A stretch of DNA of 64,000 nucleotides from positions 1,054,001-1,118,000 of the forward strand of contig NZ_SGXJ01000003.1 in the NCBI RefSeq assembly GCF_004216905.1. Reading direction: 5' to 3'. Origin of the DNA: Kribbella sp. VKM Ac-2569. Its GTDB lineage: Bacteria; Actinomycetota; Actinomycetes; Propionibacteriales; Kribbellaceae. The position numbers and the translations under genes were made by a program. The notes under the pieces were generated by a model. It worked only from the letters and a program-made list of their open reading frames with translations, was not told where the DNA came from and did not search any database. Shown one piece after another: positions 7,736-16,408 of the stretch (the first letter of the stretch is position 1; every line of letters starts with the position of its first letter).

Positions 7736-8650
7736 TTACTCGTTGTCCTCGCGGTTGAGTTCGGCGAGGAACTGTTCTACTTCTGCGCCTAGCTCGTCGG
7801 CCGACGGAGTGGAGTCGGCGAGGAGGCTCTTGCGGGTGAGGGAGCCTTCGGCGGCGTCGTACTGCGTTTCCAGTGCCTTGACGACTGCACTCGCATCCTC
7901 GGACGCATCGACCTGCTCGTCGACCAGCCGGCCGGTGACGGCGGCCTCGTCGAGCAGGGCCTTGCTAGGGAGGAGCAGGCCGGTCGCGGCCGAGATCGCG
8001 TGGACGAGGGCCAGTGCTGCACCCGGGAAGCGGTTCTCGGCCAGGTAGTGCGGCACATGGACGGCGAAGCCCATCGCGTCCTTGCCCGCCTCGCCGAGAC
8101 GGACCTGGAGCATCGTCCCCGCGCTCGCGGGCAGCACCATCTCGCCGTCCCAGATGTTCGAGCGGGTGACCAGCTCGGGCCGTGTCGCGTGCGCCGTCAG
8201 ACCGAGGGGCCGCGTGTGCGGCACACCCATCGGGATGCCGTGCACACCGACCGTGAGCGTCACGTTGTAGAGGTCGTTGAGCTGCCGGATCGCCCCGGCG
8301 AACCGGTCCCAGTGGTTGTCCGGTTCGGCGCCCTCGAGCAGCAGGAAGTCGACGCCCGCGTCGTCGGTCACCAGATGCAGGCTCAGGTGCGGCGGGGTGT
8401 AGTCGGTGAACCGGTCCTCGGCGAACGTCACCTCGGGCCGCCGGGCCCGGTAGTCGTGCAGGAGGTCGATGTCGAACCGTGCCAGCAGCCGGTGGTCGAG
8501 CACCTCGAGCAGGTGGTCGGCGGTCACGCGCCCGGCCTGGCCGGCGTCCATGAAACCGTCCAGCGAGTGCACCAGGACCTTCGGCGTCGCCGCCGGGCCG
8601 GTGGCCACCGACTCGTCGACGATCTCGTAGAGGTCGTCCGGTCGCAGCAT
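7736..8650 (-). CDS. PAC2 family protein
   Basis: 304-residue protein of the proteasome-assembly-chaperone-2-like family (Pfam PAC2), widespread in actinobacteria and of uncertain function. Recognisable segments are VLVHSLDGFMDAGQAG near the N-terminus, the LLLEGAEPDNHWDRF block and GVHGIPMGVPHTRP. A C-terminal helical region with an acidic end (NREDNE) follows. The start MLRPDDLYE is chosen because GAAGGAG lies seven bases upstream; an in-frame start 54 bases earlier has no such site. It is not next to proteasome genes here, so no pathway is suggested by context. Confidence 0.88.
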   Translation of the reverse strand: MLRPDDLYEIVDESVATGPAATPKVLVHSLDGFMDAGQAGRVTADHLLEVLDHRLLARFDIDLLHDYRARRPEVTFAEDRFTDYTPPHLSLHLVTDDAGVDFLLLEGAEPDNHWDRFAGAIRQLNDLYNVTLTVGVHGIPMGVPHTRPLGLTAHATRPELVTRSNIWDGEMVLPASAGTMLQVRLGEAGKDAMGFAVHVPHYLAENRFPGAALALVHAISAATGLLLPSKALLDEAAVTGRLVDEQVDASEDASAVVKALETQYDAAEGSLTRKSLLADSTPSADELGAEVEQFLAELNREDNE

Positions 8651-8794
8651 CGTCGTCTCCTTCGCAACTTCCAACAGACTGACAGGCAGTTCTACCTTCC
8701 CCAACGCCGCGATGTCGCGGAGTAATTCCGACCCTGGCGAACTTGCCGGAAAGATTCAGGATGTTCCAAGACTCGGCGGTCGGCGCGACAGCGC

Positions 8795-8810
8795 TGGAAA
8801 GCGCTTGCTA
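8795..8810. promoter_or_regulatory. LacI/GalR-type operator candidate
   Basis: TGGAAAGCGCTTGCTA contains the AAGCGCTT core with flanking partial symmetry characteristic of LacI-family operators. It lies 11 bp before the start codon of the hydroxyacid dehydrogenase, so repressor binding would block transcription or initiation. A matching LacI gene is not adjacent. Confidence 0.5.
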
Positions 8811-8820
8811 AGTTGTCGTC

Positions 8821-9837
8821 GTGAGCCCTGAACCAAACTCCGCCCTGACCGTCATGCTGGCGATGAACGACGCCAGCCGGGACCGCGTCCTCGTGCCGCG
8901 GGTCCGGCAGCGCCTCGACGCGATCGCCACCGTGCTGCCGGTCGGACCCGGGAGCAGTTTCCTCGCGGACCCCGCCGTACGGGCGGCGCTCCCGGACGTC
9001 GACGTACTGCTCACTGGCTGGGGTTGCCCGCGGATCGGGCCGGAGGTTCTCGAGGCGGCACCGAAGCTGCAAGCCATCCTGCACGCCGCGGGCTCGGTCA
9101 AGGCGATCGTCGATCCGGCGGCGTTCGACCGCGGCATCCAGGTCTCGTCGGCGGCCACGGCGAACGCGCAGCCGGTCGCCGAGTTCACGGTCGCGGCGAT
9201 CGTGCTGGCGGGGAAGCGGGCGTTCCGGCTCGCGGCGCAGTACCGGCTGGAGCGGCGTAAGACGGACCCGCACGGGATGCCGGGCAGTTACGGTACGACG
9301 GTCGGTCTGCTGGGGGCCTCGCGGATCGCGAAGATGGTCGCGGAGCGGTTGCGCGGATTCGACCTGGAAGTGCTGATCAGCGACCCGTACCTAACCACGG
9401 ACGAGGCCGCGGCGCTCGGTGCGGAGCTGGTCGACAACGACACGCTCTTCCGCCGTAGCGACATCCTCAGCGTGCACGCGCCGCTGCTGCCGGAGACGGT
9501 AGGCCTGGTGGACGCGCGGCTGCTCGCGCTGCTGAAGGACGGCTCGTCGCTGATCAATACGGCCCGCGGCAAGATCATCGACTCCGAGGCGCTGATCCGC
9601 GAGTGCGTGACCGGCCGGATCGACGCGATCCTCGATGTCACCGACCCTGAGCCGCTGCCGCCGGACTCGCCGCTGCTCGACCTGCCGAACGTCTTCGTCA
9701 CCCCACACGTCGCCGGTGCCGTCGGCAACGAGATCGCCCGCCTCGGCGAGCTCGCGGTCAGCGAACTCGAACGCCTCGCCACCGGCCAACCCCTGCAACA
9801 CGCCATCAGCCCCACCGAGATCGGAAGGCTCGCATGA
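8821..9837 (+). CDS. D-isomer-specific 2-hydroxyacid dehydrogenase family protein
   Basis: 338-residue NAD(P)-dependent oxidoreductase. The Rossmann stretch GLLGASRIAKMVAERL carries a loose glycine motif. Catalytic residues fit the family: Arg249 (NTARGK), Glu277 (TDPEPLPP) and His296 (TPHVAG). Members reduce 2-ketoacids or glyoxylate-like compounds. Translation probably begins at a GTG lacking a clear ribosome binding site, so the transcript may be leaderless; an ATG 11 codons in is possible. A LacI-like operator precedes it and a DUF2264 gene follows in the same direction, suggesting a carbohydrate-related unit. Confidence 0.87.
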   Translation: MSPEPNSALTVMLAMNDASRDRVLVPRVRQRLDAIATVLPVGPGSSFLADPAVRAALPDVDVLLTGWGCPRIGPEVLEAAPKLQAILHAAGSVKAIVDPAAFDRGIQVSSAATANAQPVAEFTVAAIVLAGKRAFRLAAQYRLERRKTDPHGMPGSYGTTVGLLGASRIAKMVAERLRGFDLEVLISDPYLTTDEAAALGAELVDNDTLFRRSDILSVHAPLLPETVGLVDARLLALLKDGSSLINTARGKIIDSEALIRECVTGRIDAILDVTDPEPLPPDSPLLDLPNVFVTPHVAGAVGNEIARLGELAVSELERLATGQPLQHAISPTEIGRLA

Positions 9838-9883
9838 CTGTTTCATTGCCACACCTCCGGCGCGGCGGGTCATCGGGCTGTTA

Positions 9884-9947
9884 CTCCCGGTCTTCCCTCG
9901 TCGCTCCAGTCGCTTCGCTCCCTACGCTCCTCAGTCCAGACCGGGAG
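9884..9947 (+). promoter_or_regulatory. 10-bp inverted repeat that can cover the DUF2264 ribosome binding site
   Basis: CTCCCGGTCT (9884-9893) is perfectly complementary to AGACCGGGAG (9938-9947); the right arm contains the GGGAG ribosome binding site of the gene starting at 9953. The 44-nt loop holds repeated GCTCC words. Pairing would hide the ribosome binding site. Function not known. Confidence 0.4.
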
Positions 9948-9952
9948 GCCCG

Positions 9953-11860
9953 ATGACCAGCCTCATCCTGCCGGACACCGACCGTGAGCTCTCCCGTCAG
10001 ACCGGATGGGTGCGGGCGCACTGGGAGGCGCTCGCGGACCACCTGCTCGACTCGCTCGTTCCGTACTTCTCCCCCGGCGCCTCCCTGGTCGAGCTCCCGG
10101 GCCGGCCGAGCCGGTCGGGTATGGCGTCCGACGCGCTGGAGGGATTCGCCCGGTCGTTCATGCTCGCCGCGTTCCGGATCGCCGGCGTCCAGGGCAAGGG
10201 CTGCGAGGAACTGATCGAGCGGTACGCGCGGGGTGTCGCGAACGGCGCCAACCCGGACCACCCCGAGGCGTGGCTGCGGCTCACCCCGAGGTCGCAGCAG
10301 ATGGTGGAGGCCGCGGCGATCGCGGTGTCACTGCACGAGACCCGCGAATGGATCTGGGACCGCCTCGACACGCGGGCCCAGGAACACGTCGCGGAGTGGC
10401 TCGGCGGCTTCAACGGATCGACGACGCACGACAACAACTGGCGGCTGTTCCAGGTCGTCAGCGAGCAGTTCCTCGCGTCGGTCGGAGCGCCGTACTCGCA
10501 GGAGGACATCGACGGCGGCCTCGACCGGATCGAGGACTGGTACGTCGGCAACGGCTGGTACTCCGACGGCGACGGGCAGAACTTCGACAACTACATCGGC
10601 TGGGCGATGCACCTGTACCCGGGCCTGTGGGCGCGGATGGCGGCCGCGACGCCGGGAGCGCAGTACGAGGACCGGCTGAAGCTCTACAAGGAACGGATCA
10701 AGCTCTTCCTCGAAGACGCCGTACACCTGGTCGGGAACGACGGGGCGCCGATCTACCAGGGGCGGTCGCTGACCTACCGGATGGCGGCCGCGGCGCCGTA
10801 CTGGATGGGTGCGATCCTCAACTCGACACCGTTGACGCCGGGTGAGACGCGACGGCTGTGCTCGGGCGTCGCGCGGCATTTCGTGCAGCACGGGGTGCCG
10901 GACGAGCGTGGCGTGCTGACGCTCGGGTGGTACGACACGTTCCTGCCGACGACGCAGCAGTACTCCGGTCCTGGTTCGCCGTACTGGGCCTCGAAGGGGT
11001 TTGTCGGGTTGATCCTGCCGCCAGAGCATCCGGTGTGGTCGGACCCGGAGGGCTCGATTCCGCTGGACAACGCGGATCAGCTCCGAGCGATGCCCGAGCC
11101 CGGGTGGATTGTGCACGCGAGTCGCCACGACCAGGTCGTGCAGCTGGTGAACCACGGCGCCGACCATGCGCCGGTGGCCGAGCCGCAGGGCGTGGAGCCG
11201 GCGGGCGATCCGCACTACAACCGGCTGGCGTACGCGAACCACGCGGGCCCGGACCTGTCGGATCACGAGCCACACATCGACAACCTGATCTCGCTGGTCT
11301 CCCCCGACGGGCAGGCCAGCGGGCGCGGGCGGATCCGACGGCTCGGCGTGGATGGCAGTACGGCGTCGTCGTGGCACAACGCCTGGCTCGGCGACGAAGG
11401 ACCGTGGGCGATCGAGATCACGTCCGTGGTGCACAGTGGCTGGGAAATCCGGTGCGCTCTGGTCGACGGCCCGGACGGAGCACTGGTGCGCAGCGGTGGA
11501 TTCGCGGTCGCGGGCGACTCTTTGCCAGAGGCAACAGCCAGCGAAAGGTCCGCCTCCGCACGGAATTCAGATGGGTTGGTGTCGGCGGTGGTCGGCCTGC
11601 ACGGGTACGACGAAGCAGGCGTGCACCGCGGGCTTGGAGTGAACCCGTACGGCGCGCACTCGGCGACGCCGTACCTGACGGCACCGCATCACGGGGAGCC
11701 GTTGGTGCTCGTGAACGCCGTACTGCTGACCCGCGACGCGCTCCGGCCGGAGGCGCTTGCCGAGGGCATCGATATCGCCGTGGACGGTACGACGGTGCGG
11801 ATCAGCCTGCCCGGAGGCGGTACCGAGGTGGTCGAACTGGGACGGAATCGAGCCGGTTAG
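9953..11860 (+). CDS. DUF2264 domain-containing protein
   Basis: 635-residue protein of the DUF2264 family, often found near polysaccharide-degradation genes and suspected to act on glycans. Visible features are an all-alpha N-terminal part with the DNNWRLFQVVSEQFL and GDGQNFDNYIGWAMHLYPG segments, an aromatic-rich middle, and a beta-rich C-terminal third similar in style to heparinase/lyase accessory domains. No signal peptide is seen, so it is likely cytoplasmic. The ATG follows GGGAGG by five bases. It is preceded by the hydroxyacid dehydrogenase with a 115-bp spacer containing a ribosome-site hairpin. Enzymatic activity is not established for the family. Confidence 0.85.
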   Translation: MTSLILPDTDRELSRQTGWVRAHWEALADHLLDSLVPYFSPGASLVELPGRPSRSGMASDALEGFARSFMLAAFRIAGVQGKGCEELIERYARGVANGANPDHPEAWLRLTPRSQQMVEAAAIAVSLHETREWIWDRLDTRAQEHVAEWLGGFNGSTTHDNNWRLFQVVSEQFLASVGAPYSQEDIDGGLDRIEDWYVGNGWYSDGDGQNFDNYIGWAMHLYPGLWARMAAATPGAQYEDRLKLYKERIKLFLEDAVHLVGNDGAPIYQGRSLTYRMAAAAPYWMGAILNSTPLTPGETRRLCSGVARHFVQHGVPDERGVLTLGWYDTFLPTTQQYSGPGSPYWASKGFVGLILPPEHPVWSDPEGSIPLDNADQLRAMPEPGWIVHASRHDQVVQLVNHGADHAPVAEPQGVEPAGDPHYNRLAYANHAGPDLSDHEPHIDNLISLVSPDGQASGRGRIRRLGVDGSTASSWHNAWLGDEGPWAIEITSVVHSGWEIRCALVDGPDGALVRSGGFAVAGDSLPEATASERSASARNSDGLVSAVVGLHGYDEAGVHRGLGVNPYGAHSATPYLTAPHHGEPLVLVNAVLLTRDALRPEALAEGIDIAVDGTTVRISLPGGGTEVVELGRNRAG

Positions 11861-11911
11861 GTCAGGCTCGCCAAGGGTGTGGATTCGGCGGACGGCCATT
11901 AGATTGACGGA

Positions 11912-12439
11912 ATGAGCACGTACGAGAAACTCCTGCAGGAACAGATCCGTAACGAATTCACGGCCGCGCAGCAGTACGTGGCAGTCGCTGTCTGGTTCGA
12001 CGACCAGGACCTGCCGCAGCTGGCCGCGCACTTCTACAAGCAGTCACTGGAAGAGCGCAACCACGCGATGATGATGGTCCAGTACCTGCTCGACAAGGAC
12101 ATCCGGCCGCACATCCCGTCGGTCGGTGAGGTCGAGTCGGACTTCAAGACCGCGTTGGAGCCGCTCGAGCTCGCGCTGGCGCAGGAGATCACGGTCACCA
12201 AGCAGATCGAGATGCTCGCGCGCACGGCCCGTGACGAGAGCGACTACGTCGGTGAGCAGTTCATGCAGTGGTTCCTCAAGGAGCAGGTCGAGGAGGTCGC
12301 GGCCATGAACACCCTGGTCAACGTCGCCAAGCGCGCCGGCGACAATCTCTTCCACCTCGAGGACTTCCTGGCTCGCGAGACCGTTGGCGACGCCGGCGCC
12401 GACCCCACGGCCCCCACAGCGGCAGGCGGAACGGTCTGA
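11912..12439 (+). CDS. Ferritin
   Basis: 175-residue non-haem ferritin that oxidises and stores iron in a 24-subunit shell. The ferroxidase centre ligands fit EFTAAQQYVAV (Glu of helix A), SLEERNHAMMM (Glu-Arg-Asn-His of helix B) and EQVEEVAAMN (helix D). The C-terminal tail GADPTAPTAAGGTV is extended and disordered compared with the core. It is monocistronic and converges with a DUF2207 gene, the two stops being only a few bases apart. Confidence 0.93.
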   Translation: MSTYEKLLQEQIRNEFTAAQQYVAVAVWFDDQDLPQLAAHFYKQSLEERNHAMMMVQYLLDKDIRPHIPSVGEVESDFKTALEPLELALAQEITVTKQIEMLARTARDESDYVGEQFMQWFLKEQVEEVAAMNTLVNVAKRAGDNLFHLEDFLARETVGDAGADPTAPTAAGGTV

Positions 12440-12440
12440 C

Positions 12441-14354
12441 CTACCAGCTCCCGCCGCCACCGCCTCCTCCGCCGCCGCCCGACGAACCCGAGGACGACGA
12501 TGACGAGGAACCGCTGTACGAGCTGAAGCCGGATGAGCTGCCGCCGCCGGATCCCGGCTCGGGCGCGGGAGGTGGTGGCGCCACGAACGTGGTCTGGACC
12601 GCGGTGCTCATCGAGGCGGCCGACCAGTTGGAGTGGTAGTACGACGGGCCGACGTACCAAGTCGGATCGGGCGTCAGCCGGCCGGCCTCCACGAGCTCCG
12701 CACAGACCCGCTGCCAGCGGGAGGCGAGACCGAAGGCGATGGCCCAGGGCAGGTACTTCGAGAAGATGTCCTCGCCCTCCTCGAAGCGCAGCTGATCCGC
12801 CTCGGCGGTCGCGAGGTACACCTGGAACCCGATGACCTGGTCCGTGATCGCGCGACCTTCTGCGCTCCGCTGCCCGCGCCGTCTCCTCCCGATCCACATC
12901 CAGAGCAGCGTCAGCAGGGCGCAGCCGGGAATGATGATCGCGATCACGCGGCCCGCGGTTGCCGGGCCAGACCCGATCTGTGCAGCGCCGAAGCAGAGGA
13001 TGCCGAGAGCGAACGTGAGCATCCAGCCGAGAGCCGTCGAGCCGTCGCCGTTACCGGACGAGGCCGGCAGCCTGAGGTACCACTGCTGCCGTCTGATGTT
13101 GGTCCACACGGCGTCGTACATCTTGTCCGCGGCCTGCACCAGCGTGTAGTCGCCGACCTCGGCGCGTTCGAGCGCCCGCTCCTCGCCTGGCTCCTGCTTC
13201 GGGAACAATCCCTTGAGCAGCACCTTCTCGTGCTTCGCCGTCGCAACCTCCGGGTCGACCAGCACTGCCTTGCGCGCGCCGTCATCGGTGTTGTCGAGGT
13301 GGATCGCACCGCGGACAGCGAGGTGGATCAGCGTTGCCGCGAGGGCAGTGGACTTGTCCGCCGCCTCGGCCATCAGGGCGCCCTCCGCGACCGTGACCTC
13401 GGGCGGCGCGAACGCCACCGGGATCTGGTCGTCCGTGAGCTGATCCCGTCCGATCTGTGCACTCGCGCCCGCGGGCGGAACGGTCCCCGGCGGCAGGCCG
13501 ACGTACCGCAGATCGCGGAGGCCGCGCCGGTTGTAGAGGAACGCAGCGGCGATGCCGGCCGCGGTGGCCAGAGCGGATCCGGCGAGTGCGAGCCAGGACA
13601 TCCCGTTGCGCTCCAGCCAGTTCGGCGGGTCGACCACGATCGGTGTGTCGTTCTGCACGGCGCCGGCCTTGATCCCGGCCACGATCGTCAGCTGGCTCCC
13701 TTCGAGGATGTCGGATTGGGTGAAGCGCCCGACGCCGCCGGTGACGGCCTTGCTCTCGCAGGGAGTGTTGGAGCCTGACCAGCCGCTGTAGCACTCGACC
13801 CGTTGCACGCCCTGCGGTGCGTGGACGCTCACCGCGACCTTCTTGATGTCGGCGTCCCAAGCGGAACCGGTGGCGTCCCAGTACAGCTCGCTGTGGTCGT
13901 CGAAGTGCCGGAGCGCGCCACGGACGTCGTACGAGATCACGTACTTCGCGCTGGTCGACCAGATCGTCCGGTCCTTCGAGCCGATCTTGATCCGCAGCGT
14001 CTGGTCCCGGTCGCCGTTGAGCTTCGCCGTCTCGGTCGTGAACTCGTCCGGTGCGGTCGGCGACGACACCTCGATGTTCGAGACCTCGTACTTCTGGTCC
14101 TTCGTCTTGTCGTCGGCGTACGGCTCGCGGATCACCAGGTCGCGGTAGATCCCGTGCCGTCCGGACTCCGCGAAGGTGTAGTCGATCGTCTCCTCGACGT
14201 GCAGTACGCCGTCCTCGGAGACGCTGTAGATGATCGCGAACGATTCGATCTCGTCGCCGTACGCCGTGGTCGCGGCCTCGGCCGGTACGGCGAAACCCGC
14301 CACCGCGAGAACGGTGAACAGTGAGCTGATGACGATCCCGAGTCCCCGACGCAT
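12441..14354 (-). CDS. DUF2207 membrane protein, copy 1
   Basis: 637-residue exported protein. A signal peptide (MRRGLGIVISSLFTVLAVAG) is followed by a beta-rich extracytoplasmic DUF2207 domain (HVEETIDYTF, RHGIYRDLV, HFDDHSELYWDATG). A membrane helix lies near WLALAGSALATAAGIAAAFL, then a cytoplasmic domain, a further hydrophobic pair around GRVIAIIIPGCALLTLLWMW, and a low-complexity Ser/Gly tail ending in Trp. It is a tandem paralogue of the next gene, which shares the same order and several identical stretches. The start matches the paralogue; no strong ribosome binding site is visible. Function unknown; a cell-envelope role is likely. Confidence 0.85.
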   Translation of the reverse strand: MRRGLGIVISSLFTVLAVAGFAVPAEAATTAYGDEIESFAIIYSVSEDGVLHVEETIDYTFAESGRHGIYRDLVIREPYADDKTKDQKYEVSNIEVSSPTAPDEFTTETAKLNGDRDQTLRIKIGSKDRTIWSTSAKYVISYDVRGALRHFDDHSELYWDATGSAWDADIKKVAVSVHAPQGVQRVECYSGWSGSNTPCESKAVTGGVGRFTQSDILEGSQLTIVAGIKAGAVQNDTPIVVDPPNWLERNGMSWLALAGSALATAAGIAAAFLYNRRGLRDLRYVGLPPGTVPPAGASAQIGRDQLTDDQIPVAFAPPEVTVAEGALMAEAADKSTALAATLIHLAVRGAIHLDNTDDGARKAVLVDPEVATAKHEKVLLKGLFPKQEPGEERALERAEVGDYTLVQAADKMYDAVWTNIRRQQWYLRLPASSGNGDGSTALGWMLTFALGILCFGAAQIGSGPATAGRVIAIIIPGCALLTLLWMWIGRRRRGQRSAEGRAITDQVIGFQVYLATAEADQLRFEEGEDIFSKYLPWAIAFGLASRWQRVCAELVEAGRLTPDPTWYVGPSYYHSNWSAASMSTAVQTTFVAPPPPAPEPGSGGGSSSGFSSYSGSSSSSSSGSSGGGGGGGGGGSW

Positions 14355-14395
14355 AGCCGGGAATGTAGCGGCCCAAAAGGCCACGCAGCAGCCCA

Positions 14396-16288
14396 CTACC
14401 AGCTGCCGCCGCCTCCACCGCCGCCACCGCCGCCCGAGGACCCGCCGCTGAAACCGGACGAGCTGCCGCCGCCACCGCCGGAGCTGGACGGCGTGGGCGG
14501 CGGGCTGAAGGTGTTCGCGACGGTAGTGCTGACCGCGGCCGCGGTCCAGCCGGAGGTGTAGTAGGACGGTCCGTAGTACCAGTACGGGTCGGGCGTGATG
14601 CGGCCGGCGGCGACGAGCTGCTCGCACACCCGTTGCCAGCGGTCGGCGAGGCCGAAAGCGATGGCCCAGGGCAGGTACTTCGAGAAGATGTCCTCGCCCT
14701 CCTCGAAGCGCAGCTGGTCCGCCTCGGCCGTGGCCAGGTACTTGCGGAAGCCGATCAGCTGGTCGGCCACCGCGCGGCCGGCCGGGTTCCGTTGCCCGCG
14801 GCCCCGGACCGCGATCCAGATGCCGATGGCAACGATGACCGCGATCACCGGCACCGCGACGACCACCGCCCGGCCGAATCCCCCGGTCGCGGCGCTGATC
14901 ACGGTGCCCATCAAACCGGCGCCGACGACCCAGATGCCGATCATCGCCATACAGGCGCAGCCGAAGCCGTTCTTGAACGCCGAGCCGCCACCGGCCCGCG
15001 GCATCCGCAGGTACCACTGGCGGGCCTTCACCTGGTCACGGAGTGCCTTGATCATCTCGTTGTGCGCGTTGCGCATGGTGTTGTCACCCACCGCACCGCG
15101 CTCCAGTTGCACCTCCATGCCCGGCTGCAGCCCCGGGTACAGGCCGAGCATCAGCGCCTGCTCGTGCGGTGCGGTCGCGGCCGCCGGGTTCAGCAGCACC
15201 GCCTTCTGCGACGTGCCGTCGTTCTCGATCCGTACGCCGCCGCGCACCGCCAGGTCGATCAGCGTCGCGGCCGTCTCGGTCGTGTTCGCCTTCGCGTCGA
15301 TCAGCAGGCCGCCCTCGGCGACCGGGATCCGTGGCGGCGCGAACGCGACCGGGATCTGGTCCTCGGTGAGGTCGTCCTTCACCGGCTGCGCGGCGACCCC
15401 GTCCGGTGGGAACGCGCCCGGCGGCATCCCGGCGTACCGCTGGTCCTTGTTGCCGAACTTCGCGTAGAGCGAGGCGAGCACGATGGCGGCTGCGGTCGCG
15501 ACGCCGGAGCCGATCAGCGAGAGCCAGGACACCCCGTTGCGCTCCAGCCAGCTCGGCGGGTCGACCAGGATCGGGGTGTCGTTCTGGACGGCGCCGGCGG
15601 TGATTCCGGCGACGATCGTCAACTGCTCGCCCTGATCGAGCTGGGAGGCGCCGAACACTCCCTTCTCGCCGACGACCGACTTCTGCTGGCACGTGCGGTT
15701 CGATCCGGCGGTGCCCAGGAAGCACTCGGTCTTGGTGACGCCCTGCGGTACGTCGACGTTGACCGTGACCTGGTCGATCACCGCGCTCCACGCGCTGCCG
15801 GTGGCGTCCCAGTACAGCTCGCTGTGGTCGTCGAAGTGCCGGAGCGCGCCGCGCACGTCGTACGAGATCTTGTACGTCGCCTCGGTGCCGGAGATCGTCT
15901 TGTCCGGGTCGCCGATCTTGACCTGCAGTTCCCCGTAGCGGCCCTTGTTCCCCTCGTACGTGTCGACGGTGAACTCGTCCGGCGCGCCGGTCGGGGACGA
16001 CACGTCGATGTTCGAGACCTGGTACTCCTGGTCCTTCGAGTCGTCGTCCTTGTAGGGCTCGCGGGTGACCAGGTCCCGGTAGATCCCGTGCCGCCCGGAC
16101 TCCGCGAAGTGGTAGTCGATCGTCTCCTCGACGTGCAGCACGCCCTCGGCGGACACGGTGTAGTCGATCCTGAAGTTCCTGATCTCGTCACCGGCCTCCG
16201 CCGTACCCGCGCTTGCCGGTACAGCGAAACCGGCCAGCGCCAGGACGGCGACCAACGTACTGATGACGACCCCGAGTGCCCTACGCAT
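14396..16288 (-). CDS. DUF2207 membrane protein, copy 2
   Basis: 630-residue paralogue of the downstream gene, 41 nt apart and in the same direction. Architecture: signal peptide (MRRALGVVISTLVAVLALAG), DUF2207 ectodomain with HVEETIDYHF and HFDDHSELYWDATG, a helix near LIGSGVATAAAIVLASLYA, a cytoplasmic part with FEEGEDIFSKYLPWAIAFGL, two more hydrophobic segments, and a Gly/Ser tail ending GGSW. Both copies carry an extracellular Cys pair around ECFLGTAGSNRTC that could form a disulfide. The near-identical poly-Gly-Trp termini suggest recent duplication or gene conversion. Function unknown. Confidence 0.86.
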   Translation of the reverse strand: MRRALGVVISTLVAVLALAGFAVPASAGTAEAGDEIRNFRIDYTVSAEGVLHVEETIDYHFAESGRHGIYRDLVTREPYKDDDSKDQEYQVSNIDVSSPTGAPDEFTVDTYEGNKGRYGELQVKIGDPDKTISGTEATYKISYDVRGALRHFDDHSELYWDATGSAWSAVIDQVTVNVDVPQGVTKTECFLGTAGSNRTCQQKSVVGEKGVFGASQLDQGEQLTIVAGITAGAVQNDTPILVDPPSWLERNGVSWLSLIGSGVATAAAIVLASLYAKFGNKDQRYAGMPPGAFPPDGVAAQPVKDDLTEDQIPVAFAPPRIPVAEGGLLIDAKANTTETAATLIDLAVRGGVRIENDGTSQKAVLLNPAAATAPHEQALMLGLYPGLQPGMEVQLERGAVGDNTMRNAHNEMIKALRDQVKARQWYLRMPRAGGGSAFKNGFGCACMAMIGIWVVGAGLMGTVISAATGGFGRAVVVAVPVIAVIVAIGIWIAVRGRGQRNPAGRAVADQLIGFRKYLATAEADQLRFEEGEDIFSKYLPWAIAFGLADRWQRVCEQLVAAGRITPDPYWYYGPSYYTSGWTAAAVSTTVANTFSPPPTPSSSGGGGGSSSGFSGGSSGGGGGGGGGGSW

Positions 16289-16408
16289 GTCCGCGACACT
16301 ATCGAGCGCCAGGGTCCGCGGGTCGCAGGCTCGACACGAATCCGCGAGCTGAGGGGCCTTGTGCGAAGTGTCGGTTAGGGGAATCGTGGGTGGACCAGGA
16401 GGAACGTC

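Noticed and set aside
12441-15017. A single fused protein spanning both DUF2207 copies in one frame
   Set aside because: The long open frame reads antisense-like or out-of-phase sequence upstream of the signal peptide; each copy has its own signal peptide and matching architecture.
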